A stretch of DNA of 64,000 nt from the NCBI RefSeq assembly GCF_024713975.1, contig NC_091111.1:8014501-8078500 (forward strand). The letters are read 5' to 3'. The notes below the pieces were generated by a model. The model did no database searches, had not been told where the DNA came from, and was given only the letters and a program-made list of their open reading frames with translations. The position numbers and the translations under genes were made by a program. Below, piece by piece: positions 12,780 to 24,800 of this stretch. The stretch is from Paralichthys olivaceus (Eukaryota; Chordata; Actinopteri; Pleuronectiformes; Paralichthyidae). Position 1 is the stretch's first letter. The number at the start of each line of letters is the position of its first letter.

Positions 12780-13110
12780 AAAGCTCTACTTTCAATGTAC
12801 ATCTTCCATTAATTACATCTCTGAGCCTGAATTATTACTGTAGCACACAACCCTCTCACTGCACAACTTCCCCGCCAAACGCAAACACAGGCCTCGGGCT
12901 TCCCATAATTATTAGCACATTGTCCGAGGCGGGAGGGAAATACATTGTGCGACAGATTCTGACGAGCTCACAACTGCCTGGAAGCTGAATGTCACGTTGC
13001 ATGCTGCTTTTACAACACTGTTTAAATGGGCCCCATGACAACCAAGGCTTTCTGAGCTAGCAGCTCCGGCCCCTCCACCCCGGGCTGAAGGCCCTTTGTG
13101 TGTCTCAGTA
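12780..13110. other. Candidate conserved noncoding element (peli2-arf6 interval)
   Basis: This stretch has no detectable repeat family. It has AATTA-type homeodomain cores (CCATTAATTAC, CCATAATTATTAGC) and mixed base composition, unlike the low-complexity DNA around it. No frame encodes a recognisable protein. Conservation cannot be seen from one genome. Confidence 0.25.
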
Positions 13111-13374
13111 GTGGATGTTGCAGACAGGAAATGTCCGTAAAGACAACTGTGAGTATTCACAAAACAAGAGTTTTTTAAAAATGCAATTAAGAAAATAAAG
13201 AAAATAAAACGCGAACCTTGAAGAATTGATCAATCATTGCTTGATAAAGAAAAGGCAGAGAGGTGTGTTGGCTTATTTTTGGTCCTGTTGCCCATGGCAA
13301 TTGGAGGACACACTGTCCTGGGTAAGAAAAGGTACAAAGAGGAGGATTATGACAGTTAAACAAAGTTACTGAAA

Positions 13375-13700
13375 ATCAGGTGTCCTCCACCAAGGCTGAT
13401 GCCCTATGTCACCATGATATAGAAAGTGAAAAAAAAATCCTGTATCCGCCCCTGATCCAGATCGGCAAAATAATTTAAAGGGTTATTTGTTTATTTTTTT
13501 TGTTTTCTTGAGAAATTCATAAAAATGACAATAACTGCCTTGTTTTACAATCTTAAGGAATGTGCAAAGGATTCCTGGATCTGCACCAAAATGTAATGGG
13601 TTCTTCCCTGACCAATATAACAACATTCCACCAAGTTTTAATGGAACTGTAGTTTTTGCAGGATCTCGCTTACTATCAAAAAAACCAACAAATAGATTGT
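13375..13700 (+). repeat. Interspersed repeat family F, copy 1
   Basis: It contains CTGTATCCGCCCCTGATCC, GGATCTGCACCAAAATGTAA, TGGGTTCTTCCCTGACC and CCACCAAGTTTTAATGGAAC, a dispersed sequence frequent in fish genomes. A related fragment is at 45860. Confidence 0.6.
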
Positions 13701-14734
13701 CGAGTAAACATTATCTCTCAGGCAGAAGTATTTGAGTTGTTAAAGTACAAAACCTTTCAAAGATTTGAGATCAGGGGATTTTTTCCTAATGTTATGTGTA
13801 GATGTACCCTCACTTTAAAGTAGAAGTAGCAATACCACAGTGTAAACATAATCTATTACATTGCATTTAATGAGTACCATAAAATAAATAGATGTAGATA
13901 CAGACAGTAACTGCCAGCGGTGTGAGAGGAGAAGTGATAATGCTATCTCACTTCACAACCATTACATGTGTGTCAGTTTTTAGCAAGATATAAAGTGACA
14001 TGACACACATCCATCATCTGTAAAAGCTGGTTTTCCTAGAGAGCACATGTCAGAGGTTGTACTATCATGGTTTATTAAATATGAGCAGCAGACTCCTGTG
14101 TTTGTGTTCGATGGTTTCCTGGTTGTGCCTCATAAAGAACTGAAGTGAGATTAAAGTCAAAGAGGAACGCCTCGAATAAACAATAGAGAGAGGAACTGCC
14201 AATGAGCTCCATTTTAAAGTATTGTTTGAAATCACCCTGTTCAAAAGACCATACAATAGTCCACCCCCCCACCCAGACAGAATACAATAGCAACAACGCT
14301 CTGGGCTAAAACTGAACGAGAAACAAAACAAAGCAGTTTTGCTTGAGGGGGTGGCTTTCATTCAAATCCAGCACTTTTGCAGCAGCTTTCACTTGGCGAC
14401 CGGTCACAGGAAACACAAGTGAATCACATCTGAAGGCCTGATGTGACTGCTGATGGTGACGATGATGCAGAGGAAGGGAAGGAAGAGAAGTTGCATCAGT
14501 GAGGGTGCAGGGTCATTGTGTAGGATTGGACAACGACAGAAAGAGAATGAGTGTCTCTGCAGTTACTCACTCAGGAACACATGTACGCATGTCTGTGTGT
14601 GGAATACGTGTCTCGCAAAACGTTCATCTTAGTGACTTCACACTTGGTATATGAATTCTTAGCTGTCCAGGAACCTGTAGTGTCTAATTTAGTGCGACTT
14701 GGAAATGCGATATGTTGAATATCAGTAAACTATA

Positions 14735-14850
14735 AAATCTATAAAACTATAAAGTCTTCATTGCAGATAAACCAGGTAGGATGAATGTAAACTTTTAACT
14801 TCACTCTATAAACAGCTCTGCAAACAAAGTCCAGGACACAAACCAATAAA
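14735..14850 (+). repeat. Dispersed repeat family B, copy 1
   Basis: It contains TCTTCATTGCAGATAAACCA followed by GGTAGGATGAA and a TTCACTCTAT segment. Near-identical cores occur at 37572 (same strand) and 60985-61075 (reversed). The minus-strand translations of copies 1 and 2 share HPTWFICNED, which is a repeat artefact and not a protein domain. Confidence 0.6.
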
Positions 14851-15879
14851 AAGTGACAGTATTGTAGAACTGTGTGAGAAGGACTCACATAATGACAATT
14901 ATGATAATTCTGAAGTAGCTCTGTGTGGAACAGGAACTGCACTATCATGACAACTTCAAACTTGCTTAAGTAAGAGAAGACAAAGCAAACTGTTAAATCC
15001 TTTAAGTGAGGGCCACAGGTGAGCCTGGCAGCATTCGACACCAGCCAATGCGTGCAGTGCATCTGCTGCTGAGTGCAGTGACAGCTGTACAAGGGCCCTG
15101 TGACATGTGCAGTGTTTCAGACTTGATGTAACATCAGGAGCCGTTTCAAAGAGCTCTCCGTTTTTTCCTCTTCCGTTCCTCCTGAGAAAAAAGAAAGCGC
15201 TTATAGATTTCACGTTTCTACAACGGAAAGTCAAAGGCAAACAAGATCACACTTGACACCACTGAGGCACTGCCCTCGACTGTTCAAATAGAGTGCTTTC
15301 AGTACAATAGCACGCTCTGAAACTGCAGGAAATTCCTGTAACTGGTGCTGCTGATTCCAAAGAAACTGACCTGAGAGCGACAGTCCTGGGTTCAGGGACA
15401 GATAATAGGGCTGTTGAGTCTGCATGGTGTCTGAGTTTATCTGCCTGGGTCGCGTCCTTCATGCCGGACGCAGCTTTCAACACAGCAACAGGTCAAACTT
15501 CACATCAACAGCCACTGAACAAACACCACATGGGCAAACACAGCAAATACAGAGATAGAAACATTCCTTCACAGTGACTCTCCTGAAACACAGCTAGAAT
15601 AACACTATTAGGTAAATGTAATACTTAAGCTTTTCGAGAAACTGGAGGGTAATTGGAGTTTGGATTTGAGTCAGTGGAGTTAGGATTTCACCTGTGTGTT
15701 TATGTTTGAGACCCAACCTGACACTTACTGTAGCTCACTCTGCTCAACAGCCGAGTCACTCCTAAACCACCAACTTCCATGGCAACTACTTTCGTCTTTC
15801 TCCTGACTTCAACCAGTGACGTCGCACAGTTCACACCCTCCTCTTTTGCTGAATGACCTAACACACACGTCTCCATGAC

Positions 15880-16148
15880 TTCAGGGGACAGTACGTTGAC
15901 TACGATTAATTTCATAACCAAAGTTACTGCTTTCCTAACCAAACCCAAACCATGTTAATCTAACATTAACCTAAACCTTGACTTGACCTAAACATTAAAT
16001 TAAACCTAACCCCGCCTAAAATGTAATGATTTGCATCATAGGGTAATAAGACAAGTCCCCATAATGAGACTGTGTGAACATGTGAGGTCCTCACAACATG
16101 AGTAATACCTGGACCACACACGCGCACACACACACACACACACACACA
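15880..16148 (+). repeat. Interspersed repeat family C, copy 3, with CA tail
   Basis: Several CTAACC/CCTAAAC units are followed by TAAGACAAGTCCCCATAATG and GTGAGGTCCTCACAACATG, then ACCTGGACCACACACGCG and a CA tract (16125-16148). The block TCACAACATGAGTAATACCTGGACC is mirrored, reverse-complemented, at 51289 onward. Confidence 0.65.
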
Positions 16149-17025
16149 GATCTCAGGCTTTTCTTTATGGCTCAGACACACATGAATCCCAGCGGTAAAG
16201 CGCTACAGTAAAGCTGGCGGTTTGAAAAAATGAATGAATGGCTTGAAATGAAATGTTGGCATGAGCTCTGATGTGCGCCTCAGGGTGACTCTCATTTCGA
16301 GGGCAAATTGCCAGGCTGTCACCCTAACCTCGCTAGTTACACAAGCATGAAGTAAGACACTGGTATTGTCGCTTTCTCAGTAGCACAAATTCATTTCACT
16401 CGTGTGAACAAACTCTGAACCGGACTGTAAGATTAAACATAACAGTGGAAATCTGCGTGTGTAAAACGTGTCATTTCCTGCTGACAAAAATGAACTGTTG
16501 CTACTTCACTTTTGACAGCACCCTTGTTTGAACAGGAATGTGAAGTTACCCATTACCAGGAGAGCACAGAGTGTCCTGTTTCGACCTGAAATGCAGAGAT
16601 TTGCTGAGTTTTATCTTTCATGGCACAAGAACTGGGCCGACTCCAGCAATGTATACTTTTTTTTAATACCATCCATTGTTTCGAAATGTCAAAAGTTCTC
16701 TGCGGAGTCAGCGCCCTGATGGACAAAAGTGATACTTTCAGAAAGCACGGTTTACCTGACAATCACTACCCTGAAACCAGAGATGTCATCATTTATTCAA
16801 AGCTGATGACACACTCACACGAGCTCAGAGAGGAAATGGGCCGAGGATCACTTCACTTCACAGCTTGCTCTAGCTAGTCCTTCTTTCAGCCACCGTAACG
16901 CTCTGAGATCTCACTTCCTCTTTCATCAGCTCAACTGGTTGTTTTAAAAACTCTTATTACTTTACCGAATCATCGCAGCTGCTCATTGAAAAGGCGTCAC
17001 TTCTGTTCTGATCTGGATATATTTT

Positions 17026-17031
17026 TTTATT
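17026..17031 (-). terminator. Candidate distal arf6 polyadenylation signal
   Basis: The minus strand reads AATAAA here, about 1.2 kb past the arf6 stop codon. That fits the long 3' untranslated region typical of vertebrate ARF6. A second AATAAA lies much closer to the stop, at 18186-18191. Which one is used cannot be decided from sequence. Confidence 0.35.
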
Positions 17032-18265
17032 ATTTCATTAGCAGAGAATAACGAAGCGAACAAAATAAAATAATAGAGCAGTATCTAGAAACAATCAACA
17101 GAAGGCTGGTGTGTGTTTGGAGGACCTTTACCCTCTATGGTAGGTGAAGGCAGGCGATGATGGAAAAAAAATGAAGAAGAAGAAGAAGAGGAGCAGTCAC
17201 TGAGGCACCTACACTACAAAAATGTGCACAGCCAGCTCGTCGGTACCCAACACATTCATGCACACACACCCTCCCCAAAGTGCAAACTCAGCATTTTGAG
17301 AATACCTTCCGCTGTAGTAACTGTCTTAAATTTGTTTTGTGTTTTTTTTGGGGGGGGGGGTGGGCATCTTTGACCCCTCCTAAGGCAGCTGAAACTACAA
17401 AATACTCAAGAGTAATGGAAGCTCTAAGAGGAAAAGAAGAAACAGGCAATAATAATAATATTAATAAGAAGAAGTCTGGTGGTAACAGGTTGAGACCCCT
17501 GAAACAACAAAAATATATATCCATATCACAGTGTGTGTGAATATCCAGCGTCCACATAGTGTCTTTGAAAACAAACCGCCACAGCAGACATGATGGATGT
17601 AATCACTGCACAGGAAATAAGTACTAACACGTTTCCGCATTCATCCCAGTACAATCAGATATGAAAACAGTTAATTTTTTTTCTTCTTCTTCGAGGTCCT
17701 AACATATCCATAGTACACATTCTTACACGTTGCAGAGGCAGTTTGAACCACGAAGGTGATATGCTGATGCTATAGGCGATGGTTTCTAGACGTCCCCTCC
17801 CCCCCATCCTTTGGATATGTAGCTGGGTCGTGAGAATACTGAATGAGACCTAAGCGCACGCAGGGGGGGGGGACTGTAAGTGTGTGTCCCAAAGTCCCCG
17901 AAATGATACCAAAAAGGAGGAAAACTAAAAATGATTTGCAGTAAGAGCTGGAAACGAAGCTTAATGTATATTTAGACAGTACTGATTATACAGAATGTGA
18001 ACCAAAGCAAACTAAAAGAAAAGCCAGGCGTAAAACATTTGTTTAAATGAAATCTGGGGTTATAGTGAAGTCATTAAAAAAAAAAAAAAAGGAAAAAAAG
18101 GAAAATAAACAAATTATAATTGCTACTCTCTTTGATACATACTCAGCAGAGAGGTTGTGGTATTAATTGCTTCAGATTGCATTATTTTATTTTTTTTACT
18201 TGTGTTTTCATTCTCAGCTACTTTTTTTGTCTCAGAGTGTCCAGGCTGGTGAAGTGGGAGTAACA
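17032..18265 (-). other. arf6 3' untranslated region (approximate extent)
   Basis: Downstream of the arf6 stop codon on the minus strand. It holds low-complexity tracts (an AAG run near 17175, poly-G near 17350, poly-A near 18076) and two AATAAA signals, and no other gene. Confidence 0.4.
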
Positions 18266-18820
<555 letters not shown>

Positions 18821-19308
18821 TTAAAAAAAAAAATCACTTCTCTAATGAGACACAGTCCAAGTGTGAGAGGTCAGAGTGTCAGTGTGCTGGGAGCCTTCCA
18901 CGTGACGGCAGCGGGGGGGCTCACACAAGTGTCAGTATTCAAAAGGTGCTGACTTTCAAGTTTGAGTGGTACAATTGTATTGGACTGAGGTGATGTGACC
19001 TGAGATGGTGACTCACTGGGAGCAGTGTGTGTGGAGCCCTGGCAGATTTGGGTGGGGATATATTTTCATGATCCACTGGAAGAGCAAATAAAAAACATCC
19101 CCGATGGCTTCAGAGCAGCTGAGGCCACATTTCAAGACTTATGTCTCCTTCAGGAACCAGGTTGATCTGCTGGAGATGTCCACAAGAAGCCTTCAGCGTG
19201 TGAATCAGGCCCAGTCCTGAGCCCGGGGTTCCCACTTCCTCCTTCGGCAGCTCCACACTTGTCTTCACCCAAATCCAGTCGATGGATTTCACAGCCCCGG
19301 GTTTTTAC

Positions 19309-19750
19309 CTCTTCTTCTCGCAGCCGCTCCACACACGAGCTCTCCGGTGCGTTTCTGCAGCGGGACCTCCAGAGGAAGAGCTCCCCAAAAGGTCATTGAT
19401 TCATCCGACTTTCTTCTCCTCTTCCCCCTGTGACACAAGAGCGGTCCGGAGAAGGGAGGGGTGTTAGTACACGGAGCAACTTTGGGTCCGACAAATTCAC
19501 CCCTCCGCGGCCGGAAAAGCCGAACAGAGGCGGGGAACACAGAGAAGCGGGTTGACTACCTGCGTGCGCGGCGATCTCCCCTCCGTCCCCGGGCCGTTTC
19601 TCCCCGCTCTTGCCGCTCTCTCCGTCGCTCTTCCTCCCTCTCTCTCTGCGGCCGTTCAGTCGAGCTGTGGCGGGGCTGTGTTACCGGAAAAGGTGCGGAC
19701 CCAGATCAGCCGCCACTTCCTCTACACACACACTCAGCCGAGGCGTTCAG
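19309..19750 (-). promoter_or_regulatory. arf6 noncoding first exon and GC-rich promoter
   Basis: A CpG-rich block about 500 bp upstream of the coding exon. On the minus strand a donor reads GAAGAG|GTAAAA with its last exon base at 19309. A second possible donor, CGCAG|GTAGTC, lies near 19557. No reading frame here resembles a protein. The transcription start is not resolved. Confidence 0.55.
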
Positions 19751-20453
19751 GGACGCCGTGTGAGCTCCGACATTTAGCCAAAAATATACAACCGAAGTGG
19801 CGTTGCGGAAGTGTATGGATTGGTGTGCACAATTTATTGTAAACGTTGGATTATTTCTGATGGTGTTGATTAGTAATGTTGGCGGATAAAGAAAAAAGAA
19901 ATGGCCAGCTTTACAATGCTGAAATGCAATCAGTTCACAAAGTGCTATTTCCAATCTAAAATGTGTATTATATTTAGACGTTGAAATAAGTGAAACATTA
20001 AAAAGAAATACGTCGATTGCTTGAATTGAGGACACGTCTGTTTAATAGAGATCCTGAAATGGTCACATTCTTCTCCATCAGTTACCTGTAACTCCAAATT
20101 TAAGCTGCCATTTTCTGGTTGACACACTCAGCATATGTCACAATGTACACATCCTACAGTTTCACATAACTGCAGCAGAGTGAAAAGCTAAACCCCTGGA
20201 GGTCCAAGTAAACAACTTTTAAGCTACTGGCTAAAATGCTGTAATAAGATAGTAAACACCTAAAATGGCATGGGGTCCAATGAAAAATTATGATGAGTGA
20301 TTAAGACATTTGAAACACCAAGAATTGGAGAATGAAATGCAATTATTTTATTCATAATTCATTCCTGCATAGATCTAGATGCCTCTACACAAAGCGGACA
20401 AATTGCATGGGAATGAAGTCTTCAGAATTACGACTACACTTTAAAGCACCATA

Positions 20454-20525
20454 CGCCATTTCGCATGCGCGCTGTAAACGCAGTGAGCTGCAGCGCGGCC
20501 CCATTAGCTGCTGCTGACGCCATTT
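20454..20525. promoter_or_regulatory. Orphan promoter-like block (NRF1-like and paired CGCCATTT motifs)
   Basis: CGCCATTT occurs at 20454-20461 and 20518-20525, the core of YY1-type sites. Between them lies the NRF1-like palindromic stretch TCGCATGCGCGC (20461-20472), in a locally GC-rich patch inside AT-rich DNA. No gene starts here that I can recognise. Confidence 0.35.
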
Positions 20526-20999
20526 GAGCTTTCAGAGGGAATTTAATCGCCTCTGATGTTACATGTGGCTCATGAATCACTCACACATCTGTACACATGA
20601 AGCAGATGTGAGGATTTAGGGGATGCCCTCAGCTCAGGAGGGTTTTTACTCACGGTTTTTTCCGACACGTTCTGTCATTCATTCAAACCTTCCGGTGCGA
20701 TCGGTCTGTGACGTGGAGGTTGTGTGGGACTGAGGAACCACACTGTTTCATTATGAACATTTATGGAAATTACCTATATATAATAGGTATTTACCAAACC
20801 ACTATTATGTTATAAATATATAGTGTGACATTCTATTTTGAGGTATCAGCTATTATGCTTATAATATAAATTTAGCCTGCTTGTTATTGTGATATAAACA
20901 ACTGTAAAGCAACAGGAACATTGTGTTATATTCTAAACATCGATGATCTAAAACATTCAGAAAAGATTAAATTAACTTTAGGAGTAAAAAAATACAAAA

Positions 21000-21115
21000 A
21001 CTCTTGTCATATGTTTATACTGTTATATCTTTACCCTGGTTGCACTGTTATCGGAGTGGTTTTTAAATCTCATTGTACATGTGTATAGTGACAATAAAGG
21101 CATTCTATAATAACT
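21000..21115 (+). repeat. LINE-like 3' tail 1
   Basis: It reads TTGCACTGTTATC, CATTGTACATGTGTATAG and TGACAATAAAGGCATTCTAT, the typical 3' end of a teleost non-LTR retrotransposon (Rex-type, from memory). Only the tail remains. Confidence 0.6.
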
Positions 21116-21334
21116 ATTATGGTTCAATGTAATATCCTTGCAGACAATATTAAAATATGCCATCTAGTGTTTGAGCAGCATGTTCTCTATGTGGTAATAT
21201 AGAATTGAGTATATACATATAATATATTAATAAGATATGATCATTGGCAGTACTGTTACATTGTTAATATTACAGTGTATGTAGTTGGTAGTATAGAATA
21301 AGCTTAAGTATATAAAACATATATAAATAATTCA

Positions 21335-21505
21335 GAATCAGACATGTGCAATACCTTTACACTGTTTATATTTTGTTTACCTTGTACATATTTGAATTTT
21401 TAGATTTGAGTTACTTGTGTTTGTATTGTATTTTTATAACATGGTAAATCTCACCATAGCAGGCCCAATAAAGGATTATTCTATTTTATCTTATCTTAGG
21501 CTAAC
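21335..21505 (+). repeat. LINE-like 3' tail 2
   Basis: It ends CCCAATAAAGGATTATTC followed by TTATC-type repeats (TTTTATCTTATCTTAGG). A similar tail is at 48780-48895. It has no coding part. Confidence 0.5.
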
Positions 21506-21699
21506 TTTATCTTTATCTTATGAATATAATAGAATACCGAATAAATATATTAAAATGATGTAAAATCAATCTACATCATTTAGACATTTAGAGCACTACT
21601 TTCTAAATATCTCACTATTGCTCGCTACTCTATGTTTCGCAGATACAGATAATCGAACCCTCTCATTCTTAAATTCCTCTTTTGTCTCGTGACCTTCCT

Positions 21700-21899
21700 G
21701 CTGAATTCAAACCCGATCAGTCGAACACGCGCGCGCACGTACCCACAGGTTGGCGGGCGTCGGACCGCGCATGCGCACTCTCCACCTCAGCGCTTCCTCA
21801 ACTTGATAAGAATGGTAGACGGAGCGCGCTTGATCGTCCTAGGTTAGATAAAGTGACTTCGGGAGCCGCACGCAAGTTCTCAACGCCGGTCAGAATTTC
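21700..21899 (+). promoter_or_regulatory. prpf39 promoter and 5' untranslated region
   Basis: A CpG-rich stretch directly before the prpf39 ATG. GCGCATGCGCA at 21767-21777 is a perfect NRF1-type site. An upstream ATG at 21812 opens an 11-codon frame ending with TAG at 21845-21847, out of frame with the main start, if transcription begins at or before it. No TATA box was seen. Confidence 0.55.
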
Positions 21900-24800
21900 A
21901 TGGAAGATACTGGTAAGATCCACCAACTCGTATTAATTAGTGAGGTCGATGTAGCGAGACTAGAAATGTGGTGATTCAACAGAGCTAACGTTAGCTACGA
22001 TTTGTGGCTAGTGCCGTTGCCAGCGCTAGCTCGCTAGCTAACGTGGACGAACCGCGGGTGCCGTCTATCAACTGGACATGTAGGCAAATGCGTAGCACGC
22101 TGTAGTTCTGGTGAGGAGGTTAGTTAACGTAGAGATGACCAAGCTTTGATCGTATTACAACATGTCGCCTAGCTGAGTCCTAAATACCAGTTAACGCCAT
22201 TAAATGTCTTTAGTTTCATTACGTTTCGCCGATACTAAACGAAAGCTGTTGTGAGGCTAACGCTAATCTCTGGTCACTAGTGCTGCGGCGGGTGTCGGGA
22301 AACAGGAGTTGAGGCCCAACTTCGTGTTGAACTTTGATAATGCAAACAACCTTCCGGGTGCAACACGGGCTCGAGCTGCCGCTAAAGCTAACATTGACCA
22401 ATTCTAACGGAACACGTAACGAACCTTTGCTGTGAAGTTAAGCAGCTGCGCGTTGTGTTATTTAAGTCAGCGAACACGTGGTTGCATTATTTTTAGTAGC
22501 TTAATGGGGATTTACCCCTAAGCTGTCGTCTGTTTTAATGTTAGAACAAGGAGGTATCCTGTTGCACCAGCAGCTGCTTCTGCCGGAGTGACCTCTTATG
22601 GTGTGGAGCTAACTAATAGTTAATTTTTGGTGTAAACATGAGCTGCTGCAAGTGACTGTGTGGTAAAATTTGGCTCTGTGTGTGCTCTTAAAACATAACA
22701 TGACCAATCCAACCTGCTTTTCAACAGGCCTGCACCTCTCAGACAACACCCGTAGTGGAATGCTGGACACTGAGTCCGCTGCCATGGAGAGCAATGGGGA
22801 TGCTTTTCTTCCTGAACTTCCTGTTTTAGGCCAAACCGCTGACTGGTCCCTGGACCAGGTTGCTCCAGAGCCACTCACAAGCATCTTGCCTGAGGACTCT
22901 GATGCGTCCCAGGATGGTGCAGTGGAACAGCAGCAACCAACTCAGGAGATGAATTCCACAGAGCTGGGATCTGTTGAGAAGGCTGTTGAGCAGTTTCAGC
23001 TTGCCAGTGCTCAGCTTCTCCAAGAGGAGCAGCCGCCACAGCCCACAGAAGAACCAGAACAGCCACCAGTACAGCCACCAGAACACACAGCAGAGTCTGT
23101 GGATGCTGAACAAGACATGAGTGTGGAGCCAAGTGCTGCTGTGCAAGATGGCAGTCAAGGTGATGAACATAGATTGATGGATTACTTTATTGATCACTGG
23201 AGGGAAATTTAATATAATATTTGGTATTTAGTTGTTAAGAAGCTGGTCTTAGTGAGATTTAGTGTTGACCATTACTTGCTAGCTCTCTAAAGGAGAATCT
23301 TCAATAATACACTCAACTAAAGTGATTAAGCAGCTACTCTAAAAAAATGCTATTGGTCACATAACCAAACACATGATGCACTGTTAAGTTGTTTTTCAAA
23401 CACATCAGATTTTACTGCAATAATGTACAGTCTTTGTATGAATCTGTAAAAAGTGCACCATAGGGTTTTTGAAAAAGTGTCTACATTTTTATATTGTTTT
23501 TGCACTTGGGGCTAATACCCTGTTTGAACCTTCATTAGTGCAACTAACTGATTTGCCTGTTAACTACTTCAGATGGGGCCGAGGCACCACAGATTGCAGA
23601 GGATGGCATGGAGCTGGAAGAACCATCCAAAGAGACAACAGAAGAAGTGACTGTTCCTGAGCCACAGTTGCCCAGTGAGTTTGAAAAACTCTTTAAAGGC
23701 TGCGAGGAGAACCCAGAAGACTTCAATGGTTGGGTCTACCTGCTGCAGTATGTGGAGCAAGAGGTAAAAGAAAAAATACAGATTATTAAAGTATGTCTAG
23801 TTTGAAAGTTTCTAAAGTAGAACATTTACATAACCTCATTCTGTGAATCTTCTCTCCTCTTTTACAGAATGTCCTTGAATCTGTGAGAAAGTCATTTGAT
23901 TTATTCTTCCTACGCTATCCCTACTGCTATGGCTACTGGAAGAAGTATGCTGACATTGAGAAAAAGCATGGCAATGTGCAGGTTGCAGAAGAGGTAAATA
24001 TACATATTATTAGGACATACAAACATTTATTGCCTTTATGTTTTCTACCTTTTAATGTTCGGTTCATCTCTGCCAAGGTATACAGAAGAGGCTTGCAGGC
24101 CATCCCTCTCAGTGTGGACCTGTGGCTACACTACCTGGCCTTCATCAAGGAGAACTCAGACCCCAATGATCCAGAGACGGATGGACACATTCGAGCGTAA
24201 GTAAAATTATGTGACTATTCATTATGTCAACAGAAACTAATGCCAATATCTAATCTAATTTTTCTGTGTAAAAAATTGAATTTAGCCACACATTAGTAAC
24301 CCTTTTGAACAGTATTTGCCCTATTGAAACATAAAACAGAATTTATAATCTTTTCTTCATTTTCTGTCATCAGTACTTATGAACAGTCAGTGCTTGCAGC
24401 AGGCACAGACTTCCGCTCAGACCGCCTGTGGGAGTCCTTCATCAACTGGGAGACGGAGCAGCAGAAGCTGGCAAATGTCACCGCCATCTATGATCGCATC
24501 TTGGGCATCCCAACCCAGCTATATTCCCAGCACTTTCAGAGGTAAGTGGGAAGAAGAAAATTGTGGTTGCTGTCGTGTTGTGTCTGATTTTTATCAGCTC
24601 CCAATTTCAGAGTTACAGGATATTTAGAGATGAGAAAACATTTCTTTTTGAAAGAAAATTGAATGTGTCTTTGACCAGAACATGGCTTGCACTTTAAAGA
24701 AATTGGCTTCATACAACACAAACCTTCCTTTAAGCCATTTAGATTAAAATACAACACACTTAAAATGTTAATCAGAGCTGAATCTTTATTTACACTTTGA

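Larger units (their letters stand above)
5150..17000. other. Gene-free interval between the Pellino gene and arf6
   Basis: No exon, tRNA or other RNA gene was recognised on either strand in nearly 12 kb. It contains family C, D, B and F repeats, a tandem duplication, a long palindrome, a 96-bp CA microsatellite (all listed separately) and otherwise unique AT-rich sequence. Both neighbouring genes point left: the Pellino 5' end is at the left and the arf6 3' end at the right. Confidence 0.6.
19751..21680. other. AT-rich arf6-prpf39 intergenic DNA
   Basis: No exon was recognised. Apart from the promoter-like block at 20.45 kb and two LINE-like tails, it is AT-rich unique sequence with short TATA-type palindromes near 20770-20830. 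The flanking genes are transcribed divergently, with arf6 to the left and prpf39 to the right. Confidence 0.6.
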
